Below are positions 55,237 through 64,000 of a stretch of DNA of 64,000 nt, in pieces; within the stretch, counting starts at the first letter, position 1, and each line of letters starts with the position of its first letter. The notes beneath the pieces were generated by a model that saw nothing but the letters and a program-made list of their open reading frames with translations, made no database searches and was not told where the DNA came from. Made by a program: the position numbers and the translations under genes. The DNA is from Pocillopora verrucosa (taxonomy: Eukaryota; Cnidaria; Anthozoa; Scleractinia; Pocilloporidae), in assembly GCF_036669915.1 (NCBI RefSeq), contig NC_089324.1, forward strand, positions 7,278,244 to 7,342,243, read 5' to 3'.

Positions 55237-55851
55237 ATATGTTTCACAAATGTTTCCTCACCTCCACGATTCCTTCCCATTGATACGAAAATACGTAAAC
55301 CAGGTTTTGCTAATTTTGTCATGCACTGAGCGAGAAGCACAGAGTCGTCCGCTGAATAAAGGCATTCTGCAGCGAGAATGAGATTGAAATAGACCATCTT
55401 TTGTGAAATCTTCTGTGCTTTTCCCCCAACAATATTCCACAACCTTAATTCTACTCCGACCAACTCCAGTCACATTTGCTGCCATGTTGTCTTTAAGAGT
55501 TTTTACACAACATTTCTGATCAGTTAGAACGGTCATTTTCGCACCTAACAAACACAGATAAATTCCCACTAAACTGCAGCCAGCTCCAAGCTCTAAAACT
55601 CGACATTCCTGCAAATAATTTAAAGGAAATAGATCTCGATTATCGAACATCTTAGCGAGTGCAATACTTCCATCCCAAACAGTTGTTCCAAGAGCTGTGT
55701 AGCTCTGTCGAAGTTTTATGAGAGAAATGCTATTGTAGAGTCCGTTGTCCCCTTCTCCAGATCGATCAGCGTCAGAACCCCTGTCAACTTCAAGTTCAAA
55801 TGGATTTTCAAACCTTTGTTTTTCAGGTTTGTACTCTTGTCGAAGCCACAT
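55206..55851 (-). pseudogene. METTL21-like lysine methyltransferase, copy 2, frameshifted and 3' truncated
   Basis: Paralogue of 30,130-30,740 with the same ATG and domain order. An extra T near 55,385 shifts the frame after KDGLF. The correct continuation (LILAAECLYSADDS to RNRGGEE) lies in the next frame (55,206-55,463). Motif I reads LGAGCSLVG, so the last Gly of the SAM-binding loop is Ser (residue 93). The 3' end is lost: after FVK the frame enters remnant Tigger-like sequence (HINEPICIIMT). With three separate defects this copy is unlikely to make an active enzyme. Confidence 0.85.
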
Positions 55852-56576
55852 GATTAATGGGAATGACTAAGATTTTGGATGGCCAAGGAAGACCAGTACT
55901 GCATCCCTGATGCAAAATATGCCAGGCGCGACTTTGTACCCAAGCCTCCAAGTTAACCAGTCTCCCTCAGTCTGTTTCGACGATACGAGAAGTCGTAAAA
56001 ACAACTTTTAATTTGCAGCAGAGGTATTTGCCAAAAAAAACCAGTACTTTTGGAACAGTGCAAAGCAACGGTGCCAGAACACCCCCGTCACACTAAGCCA
56101 TCAAATCCGAAATTAGTTCAATTTTAATCGGGGCCGTTTCACGGAGTAATCATCTAGGTCGTTGTGGTGAGACCTAGTGAGTCTCGTTTCTCGTTAGCGA
56201 GACGTTTTCTTATTTTGATTCGTTAGAGAAATTTAATTCCTCCCACCGGGCTGCTTTTTTATATCAAAAATCTCAGCTCCACTTCACGATCAGAAACCGT
56301 AAGCTTTCGAGCCAGTTACAAAGATTTCACTACACGCCTGGCTCCGCGCGCGCCAACATTGAGCAAAAACCCTATGGGGCCTCCTTAAAACTTGTTATTT
56401 TTTTACAAACTCTAGCAATGTGGAAAATATCTTGTTTGATTCAAAATTTTATTAAAACTTTGTTTGACCGAATACCTGTGGTTTTGAACAAGTCCTAAGC
56501 GCTATCTAAGTCAAGTGTTCTTATCCACACTGGCCAAAGTGACGTCAGAATTCATCTTTACTCTCATTAGTCAGGT

Positions 56577-57356
56577 GTGAAGGACCCAATGCTGGAACTG
56601 TGTGAATATTATCAAAACAAACATGCTTTGACGTTTGGCTCCAAAGAACATTCAGATGTTGAAGAGAATCAAACAAGAACAGCAACGTCAAAAGAGCAAG
56701 CACGATTAAGGAAGAGACTCTTAGTTTCTGCCGCTGCAAACTCGAGAAGTTATGAACCATCAGAATCTAGCTCATCAGCCCACATGTCTGTGCACAAATC
56801 AAGGATTTTCTCCGCAGTGCGCGAAGACATTCCTTCGTTTTTAGAAGAGGGATGCACTGATTTACCAAAAGTAAGGGCTCGCAAAGTTAAAATAGCAGCG
56901 GTTAATGGTGGAAAAGATGGCAATGATAAATACCCCTCTTTTCAAAGTCCAGAAAGTACGAGTAATAAAAGCGTTCAAATGGCCTTGTGGTACACAAAGA
57001 CCTCCAACACTAAACAGGACAAAGGTATGGTGGTACATTCAGGCGGTAGGGCCAACATAAATGTATACAGGAACTTGCAAGAACAACAACGACGGCAGGC
57101 CACAACAGGAGTGAGGTGTGCTGGCTGCATTCTCCCGCCGACCCAGCCACCCACTGCGGTGTCACCAATGTCTCTACCCCCGGTAAAACCAGGGCCACAA
57201 AACAAACTGCCTGCCAGCACAGGCCGTCGATTTGGTCGACTAGAAATTTATCAAGAACCAAGAAGTCAAGAAAATCGACGGCAGGGTGTTTGTGAGAGCA
57301 AAGATGGCAGTGGCGTTGAACGAAATTTCGTTAGAGTTTTGAACAAAAGATTTTAG
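56577..57356 (+). CDS. Unknown basic, probably disordered protein, copy 2
   Basis: The counterpart of 31,918-32,688. The ATG at 56,589 starts MLELCEYYQNKH, the first point of protein similarity between the copies, so it is the best start. Compared with copy 1 it keeps a 14-bp stretch (AGCAAAGATGGCAG, about 57,297-57,310) and runs on to VERNFVRVLNKRF. It is about 255 residues with the same Lys/Arg, Ser and Pro patches. Sequence upstream of the ATG differs from copy 1 because about 490 bp are missing. No family is recognised. The open frame in both copies is mild support for function. Confidence 0.55.
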   Translation: MKDPMLELCEYYQNKHALTFGSKEHSDVEENQTRTATSKEQARLRKRLLVSAAANSRSYEPSESSSSAHMSVHKSRIFSAVREDIPSFLEEGCTDLPKVRARKVKIAAVNGGKDGNDKYPSFQSPESTSNKSVQMALWYTKTSNTKQDKGMVVHSGGRANINVYRNLQEQQRRQATTGVRCAGCILPPTQPPTAVSPMSLPPVKPGPQNKLPASTGRRFGRLEIYQEPRSQENRRQGVCESKDGSGVERNFVRVLNKRF

Positions 57357-59400
57357 TCGATTGTTTCCGTGTTTCGTTTCTAACGAAGATACGTATACGT
57401 TGATATTCTAAGTCGATGTCTAATATTGATATCTCTCCTTAGAAAAATTTAAATAAGAAATCGATCGTTTTTTGATCATATTTGAACACATTTTAAAACT
57501 ACATGATCTATATTGATATAACAGTCGACAGTGTGGCTGAATTTAGACTGTGAATTAATAACTGTGGTTGGTATCAACCGTGAAACTGTAAATAGAAAAA
57601 TCAATTGTTAACATTCCCGGAGTAAAACATTAAAAAAAAAGGTTCAAAGATGCAGCGCTACTACTGCTGCTCAAAGGTAAGTCGTAAAAAGTCATGGTGA
57701 TAAGTGAAAGTGTTGTTTGCAGAAATGAAAGAGCTAAATCCAAAAGCTATAATATGTAATCAGAGTATGAAAACAAAAATGAAACAAAACTAATGCAAAA
57801 ATGACACAGAACAAAGCAAAGCCAAGAAATTTTTCTTTCAATATCCTTCGTATGCATCAGCATATAACCCATGTACATTTTTAAGAGGTTATGTCCAAGA
57901 ATTTTCGCCTGCCAGACTATTACTCAAATTCCCCCGACCTCTCTTTATTGCGACCAACCTATTTCGTGCTTATAGCGCAAGAATTTCATCATTCGTTACG
58001 TAACTGACCTAGTAAACGCCATCTTGAATTCCCCCCCCCCCCCCCCCCGCTACACATGCGTTTGCGGGGCGCTTACGAAGCGACGTCACACTACACAACC
58101 GGCCCACTATAATTGAGGAGAGCGGTTATAAAGTGCTTAAATTTTTAGCCTAGTGATTGTGGCTTAGATCTTCACTCACATTTTTTTTTTTACATAAGAC
58201 TTAATCCACCATCTCCTTCCATTCACTTTGTCCTATTCCTATAGCTTGTACAGCGTGTACACTTCTGTAGACATGACACACTAGATAGAACATCTTCAAA
58301 CCTGCATCTCATGCATCTTGTTTGATTCTACATTTGACTTTATTTCAAACTTGTTTTATCTGACCGAACTCCTGTGGTTTTGAACAAGTCCTAAGCGCTA
58401 TCTAAGTCAAGCGTTCTTATCCACACTGGCCAAAGTGATGTCAGAATTCATCTTTACTCTCATTAGTCAGGTGAGAAGGAGCCAATTACAAGTCTTATAA
58501 GCGGTCGCGGTCAGTCACAGACTAAAAGTTAGCTAGTAATTGATTTATCAATTATTACATAATAATAATAATAATAATGACAATCTTTAATGAGGAAACT
58601 TTTTCACTAAAAAGTGGTTTACAAAAAGGACCTCGAAAATTACATAACGATTAAAAAAACCAAAAAACAACCACAACACCAACGACAACAATAGCATAAC
58701 GAAAATGATTACATTATGACCAAAATGATTGGAGAGCGATCTACGGAAGATTTAGGCGGGACAGTTTTTGATACCTCTCACTATAAGTAAGGAGTGAATC
58801 TGCACTGCACTGGTGAAAATCCAGCATTTTCTTTTTTTGAACTCGTTATTTTTTAACAAACTTTGACCTTAAATTGCTACAAGATCACTTATTGTTCATC
58901 TTTGGCGGAAGATCAGTCAGCTCTTTCCTATGACGTCAATTGAAGTTCCAAGTTCTTACAATGATGCTGTATGTGTTATCATGATTTCACTTTCATCAAT
59001 ATTATCGTGTACAATACGGTAGGAGGTTCTAAGAGTAACAGCAGTAAGTTTACAGTGCCCCCGCATATGCGAGCGAAACGATCCATTCCCGCGAGGAAAG
59101 ATGTCATCAGCATATTCTACTATCAGAAGATCGCGTGCAAAATTCGACGAAACGAAACGAACTTTTCTCTTTTTGATGAAATATTAGGCGCTGAACAGGT
59201 CTGAATAGAATTTTCTCTTGATTTTATATCATATTTCAAAAAATACAGAAACGGTGGGAGAGAGTCCTTGAATTGAGAACTCTGTCCTTTCATCAATTTA
59301 AGATGGTCTCAGGTTAACCGCTAACCGTAAAACGGCCAAAATTTAGCTGTGAGGCGTAAAAAAAAATTTAACTGTCAAAACTTTTCCTTTCTATGATTTA
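57357..59400. repeat. 3' flank of unknown gene copy 2, with rearranged module
   Basis: 57,357-57,925 is colinear with 32,689-33,290. 58,335-58,560 repeats sequence otherwise found upstream of the gene (56,440-56,580 and 31,340-31,560). 58,800-59,400 matches 31,690-31,790 and 33,310-33,930. It also holds a C run (about 58,031-58,048) and an (AAT)n run (58,559-58,578). No gene is seen. Confidence 0.75.
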
Positions 59401-60930
59401 TCATTTTGAGAGTGCCAAAATGTTTTATTGTTCCATATACATATAGTACAAATATATTACTGTTTCATATACACATACAGTACTATTTCCACTATGCTAT
59501 AGCTATATACTACAAACCGTTAGCCGTAAGAGCCATCACCCAATTGAGACCCTCGTTGTTTCTCCACTCCTAATTTACAAAGACACTTTGAATGCTTCAA
59601 GACCTAAGATATTCCTGTTTTTCGAAAATACGTGTACAAACATATGGGTTACGTGAGAAAACGCAAATACCAATATTGGCCCCCTGCTTTCGAGCTCCGG
59701 TGGCGTGCGTTCCATGATAAGACTGAGTGACTTAGTAAGTCCGTAAGGCTTATTGCATGTGTTTTGAAATAAATGTTGGTAAAGGGAAAATAACGAATGG
59801 ATAAACGTAGAGTCTTCGAATGAGATAACTTTAAAATGCCAGAGATGAGCGAGGGAAATTTTTCTTCTAGTTAACATTATTGTTCCTAAGTAAACAGAGC
59901 TCACGTTTGAATTTCCAATTCATAAAGAAATTTAATTTGTAAGCCACATCTTGAGAATTATCGCACTGTTACGTTCACAAAAGGATGTTTAAGTTTTAAA
60001 GTTTGGTTCTGTAAAGCAAATTAATTTCAAAATGCAACCGAACTATAATTTTTTACCTCTTCCACTACTTCTCATGTGAGTTGTTGCCCCGGCCAAATTT
60101 GTGTTATTTTTACACATACGAAATTTCAGTTTCGTCATTTAAGTTTCCGTTCAATTTAGTCTGCCCGCCTTTCTTATTCAATTTGCAAATGAAGTAATTT
60201 ATATTCCATTTACGAACTAACAGAAAAGGACAACATCAACATCAACCACAGTGTGAAACACAATGTTTGGCAAACATTACATTTTTTTGTGCTAAGGGGA
60301 CCCCTGCTAGCCGATCGACCAACTGCAACCCGTGGAATGTTCCCAACAATGCTCAATAACAGGAATTTTGGAATCACTAAACACTGTGAAACATGGCTAA
60401 CATCGTTACTGTAGTTTGCTAGATGGTAATACTGGTAGAAGTTGCTGATTGAGATCATTAAAGTGGTGCCATGAGGGGAAATTTGTTTGAAAGTTTTGGC
60501 GCGTACTTTTGTAGTGCTGAACGCTGATAGTGGGGTGTTATGGCGTCACGGAATCGAACCTCACTCTCCTCGACCGCTCGTAATTCTTCGCCGGACAAAT
60601 CTTTGGGATCAGCGACGCCATCGCTTTTGGCATCGACAGGGAAATTAACAGCTTCTTTATCAGGTAAAGTTTCTCCGTAAAAACAACCGTTCAAAGGTCT
60701 AAAGTACACAGCTACGACACAACAGTTCCTCCACACCGTAAATTGTTAGTTAGAACAACTTCTTCAGTCTCGGAACCCTATCCAAACGAGGTCTTTCCGA
60801 ACAGAAAGAGCCGGTTTTTGCCAAAAAAAAAAGGGTCACTCATTGAATAGACTGGTGTGCGAGATGTGCTTTCTGATGTTTCATTAATGCCAGAAAGAAT
60901 TTGATCATTTCGCATTATCTGAAACTTAAA

Positions 60931-61137
60931 CCTCTCTACACCCTAACATCAGTATCTATATTCTCCATACTTTTCTCTGTACAATTCCTCTGGTACTGAC
61001 AAGGAGAATTTGTTTGACAATCAAAGCTTCTAAACTTGGTGATCATTTGCCTTATTCTCATTATCTCAATAAATGACTCAGCAGTATTATTGTAAGGAGA
61101 AATTAAATACTGATCACTCTCAGGGTTCAAAGGTTAC
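60931..61137 (-). mobile_element. TTAACCC/GGGTGTAAAG short interspersed element
   Basis: Orthologue of 1,841-2,047, almost identical to it. Confidence 0.7.
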
Positions 61138-61328
61138 AAACACAAATATCTCACAGTCTCCACGCCAAGTGAATTGTCAGTGAAAAGGCGCTCGGTTCAA
61201 ACATTAGATTAACGTTCCACAAATAAAAGATTGTCCTGCGCTTCGTCTAATAGAAATCCTAGGTAAATCGGCCAACGAAAAGCGGACAAACTCAATAGGT
61301 AATTGATAACAGTTAAAAGACCTTATCC

Positions 61329-61576
61329 ACACACAGGACGAAATTGCAAGAATCCGTAAACGGAAACGTGGCAGAAACATGTTAAACCGTTCTGGAAACA
61401 CGACGGATAACCTGTTTTTCCGTTACCGGTTTCGTGACGTTTTCTCGCGTTTCCGTTGCTGCGTATACAACGGAACCGGATTACTTTTTGTGCATGTTAA
61501 ACATAACGGAAACATGGAGTTGCATGTTTCCGCCACGTTTCAGAAATACGGAAACATGTGATTTCGTCCTGTGACA
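61329..61576. mobile_element. CACTA-like MITE with 3-bp target duplication
   Basis: The insert at 61,332-61,573 (242 bp) begins CACAGGACGAAAT and ends ATTTCGTCCTGTG, perfect 13-bp inverted repeats. ACA flanks both sides (61,329-61,331 and 61,574-61,576). Segments A and B have the uninterrupted site (TTATCCACAGGCGC in A at about 2,234). The CAC start and 3-bp duplication fit EnSpm/CACTA. The body is rich in GGAAAC words in both orientations. Confidence 0.85.
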
Positions 61577-62332
61577 GGCGCTTACGTTTGGCCGTCATGT
61601 TCAGCGGGCCATACAGTCCAACAGATTCAGCGTAAGAGATAGGCAACCACATTTTTATTGGCTGCCTGATGTGACTGACGTATGACGTGTGTTGGAAAAA
61701 ACTCAAAGGACGGAAAGAGATGTTTAAAAATATTTTCAAAGCAGGGCACTGAAGGGTACAGGTTATGGTAAGTGCTGTCTGTGAAAACATCTGATTCACT
61801 ACCATTAATTTGCCTAAACTGCATCAAACCTCTTTCAGTTATGAATTATGTGATAAATGACTTGGCGGAAGAGAATTCTGATATGTGCGATAGAAATTGA
61901 GAGAAATTCATAAACGACAAAGTCGGTTTTGACGTTTTTAACCCCACCTAGACCTACCAAACATTGACTAAGTTCGAAGAATTAACCGGTATCTTAACCG
62001 GCATTGGACATGATGATTTCTTTCAAGCTACTTTCTCTGACGATTAAATCCCGACATCCCCTGAGTTAGTCGAAAGACTATCTATTAACACACTAACCTC
62101 GCGCAGAATTCCAACCGTTATGTGAAAAATATGAATTCATAATGTCCATTACAATAGCTTAAATGATATTCATTTTGTTCCTTGCACTGAAGGAAAGATA
62201 AGGACAGACGGATGTTTGTTATCCTACTTTTGAAGCGCCACCTGATGAAAATATATTTCGGTTTTGTAAGTGTAACTTTTTTTACCGATGATGGATGTGA
62301 GCATGCAAAAATGAAACAATTCACTTTGGTTG

Positions 62333-62347
62333 CTTAGGGTTAGGGTT
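62333..62347 (+). repeat. Short interstitial telomere-type repeat
   Basis: TTAGGGTTAGGGTTA replaces about 24 bp (TTCAGGTGACATCCGGTCTC and the bases next to it) that are present in segments A (2,960) and B (36,672). This looks like a patch made during break repair. Confidence 0.75.
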
Positions 62348-64000
62348 AAATTGTTTTGCAAGAACCGTTGGATTTTTAACCCAAAATTGCAATCAAGACT
62401 TGTTACAGTACTGAATTGGAGCTTCTGTCTTGAAAAGGTAAGCTATTTGTGCTCGATGACTATCTTTTCATGAGCTGCTGACTTTTCAGGAAGTGCGATT
62501 TGCGTCATCGAAGACAAACTTGGTAATTAAGAAGAACGGCTGGATTGATCAGTGTTGTACCCTTACAAAACAACACATTGCCGTCTTCGTTTATCTCGTA
62601 AGGGTGTTAATCTTAATAAGACGGAAATATTGTAACAATCGCGTGATATCATGATCGAGGGGATCTCGTTTCGTGTAAGTGAGGATCAACAAATGATACG
62701 TCTTTTAGGGAGGGGAGGGAAAGGGGAATAATGAACCCTAAAGCCTTTTCCTGAGTAGGTCACGTTTTTTTCCGCAGATTCTTTTCCTGAAACTCATCAA
62801 AACTTTCTTCAAAGAACGAGTGATTTTTCCTTCTTGGGTTAGGAACTCCTAATTACTCGGAAAATTATTTACTTTGCCAGATTGGTATAAATTTTCTCGA
62901 TGATTCTTGGCTTTAAGCCGATTCAGTCCGTTTACTTTCAGTTTTATGGCGTGACAAGAAACAAAAAAAAATGTTGATAAATTCCCGACTTTTAACCATT
63001 TTTATCCTTTTTTTTCCCCAGGAAAAAGTTGACCTCCTTTACCTTCATCAAAATCAATAAGGAACGTTTCTAACTTCAAAAGGTAATTTGCATCGATGCT
63101 GACTATTTTAGAAATCGAAACAACTCTAGTATCGTTATGAAAGCTACAAAAAAAAATTAAAAGAATAACAACATTAGCAGCATATAGAATTTAAGTAAAA
63201 CTGTGGTAAATTCGCCCATGAAGTTTACAACTTGCTCAGAGACGATTGGGTGCAGATGTAATAAAGAATGGTTGCCAATTTCAAATGAATAGCATACTTA
63301 TTCGATTCAACTAAATTTGAAGAGGATGCGATAGCAATGTTCAAAAATATTAATGTATTCAAGAAAACCTTCAAAAATCGAGATTTTTCATGACTCGAAT
63401 TTTTAGTGAAAAATATCGCTCAAAATATCTCGGATGCGGCCATGTTTCAGCTCATAATCACTCCATTTCCATAAGGTGAATTTGTTTAGGAGTATATAGA
63501 GGTGATAAGATCTCTGTGAAGTTACGTACGCATAGCCATGCGAAACATATATTTTGTATCGGTATTTCGCTCACGACGACGGGCGAATGACAAATGGGGA
63601 TTATGACTGTGATCTGTTGACATCTGGTAAAACATGCTATTGATTCTGTTGAAAACATCCTGGGCTCATTTCATATTTGAATACACAATATTAGGCTCAA
63701 AAAATGCACCTGATGAAATAAATCCCATTTGGAGTGCTAATAAAAGTACACTTGCCAAGCTTGGTGTACGCGGGAAACTACCGGCCGGTCGCTGACTTTA
63801 GCTACCTAACCGTATGCAATACTTTAGAATCATATCTGCGGCTGGAAAGTGCCTAGATATTCTTCAAGACTCACACTGGCCACTTGTTTGAATGATCAGT
63901 CGTTTGAATAGAGAAGATACAATGCTTTACAGGAGGTCTTTACACATCGAAAACGATCTGTACAATCTGCACCTTTTAAGAGTAATATTACCACAGGGCA

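Larger units (their letters stand above)
59401..64000. repeat. Flank segment C (start of unit 3)
   Basis: Nearly colinear with 413-4,870. It shares with A the missing blocks near 62,860 and 63,190. Private differences are the CACTA-like insert at 61,332, a telomere-repeat patch at 62,333, and a deletion of about 215 bp at 62,735. It runs off the window edge at the point equivalent to 4,860. No gene is seen. Confidence 0.9.

Noticed and set aside
58031..58048. Long C run as a functional G-quadruplex site
   Set aside because: A single homopolymer run beside a rearrangement. Nothing else supports a function and the length may be a sequencing estimate.

Overview
This window is animal nuclear DNA, most likely from a stony coral or a close cnidarian relative. 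It is AT-rich, intron-bearing and full of short inverted-repeat elements. It carries two genes of the TPR-CHAT type that are greatly expanded in corals, and a short TTAGGG tract. No bacterial operon structure, rRNA, tRNA or CRISPR array was found. The species call is an inference from gene content.

The window is dominated by a tandem segmental duplication. One unit runs: flank segment, TPR-CHAT gene (+), variable interval, METTL21-like methyltransferase (-), unknown small gene (+). Unit 1 covers about 1-33,930 and unit 2 about 33,930-59,400. Unit 3 begins at about 59,400 and is cut by the window end. The three flank segments are A (about 420-4,870), B (about 33,970-41,960, swollen by a 2-kb tandem duplication) and C (about 59,400-64,000). 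A and C resemble each other more than either resembles B.

The TPR-CHAT pair shows contrasting fates. Copy 2 (44,681-49,459) is an open 1,592-residue frame with 22 near-identical 40-residue TPR units, three diverged ones, and a CHAT caspase-like domain with a plausible His-Cys dyad. Copy 1 (9,297-13,115) has a ruined 5' end, a frameshift and an in-frame deletion, and its catalytic Cys codon reads Asp. A short frame encoding a signal-peptide-like sequence lies about 0.7 kb upstream of each copy.

The two methyltransferase copies are also broken, each by its own route. Copy 1 has a young 4,058-bp Ty3/gypsy-type LTR retrotransposon in its 3' coding part, with a 5-bp target duplication and two LTR differences. 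Copy 2 has a one-base frameshift and has lost its 3' end. The small gene next to it is open in both copies but differs at its C-terminus because of a 14-bp indel.

The interval after each TPR gene is not shared. In unit 1 (about 13.5-25.4 kb) it holds a Crypton-type exon, a P450 pseudogene lacking its heme-binding region, a 28-bp minisatellite, and a decayed DDE transposase with an OTU-like domain, split by nested inverted-repeat elements. In unit 2 (about 50.0-54.65 kb) it holds a multi-exon minus-strand gene of unrecognised family, whose exon phases join correctly over six exons.

Small mobile elements with readable ends include a GGAGCGA-repeat hairpin element with an 8-bp target duplication (49,689-49,892), a CACTA-like element present only in unit 3 (61,332-61,573), Tigger-like and TTAACCC-type elements, and a telomere-repeat patch at 62,333-62,347.
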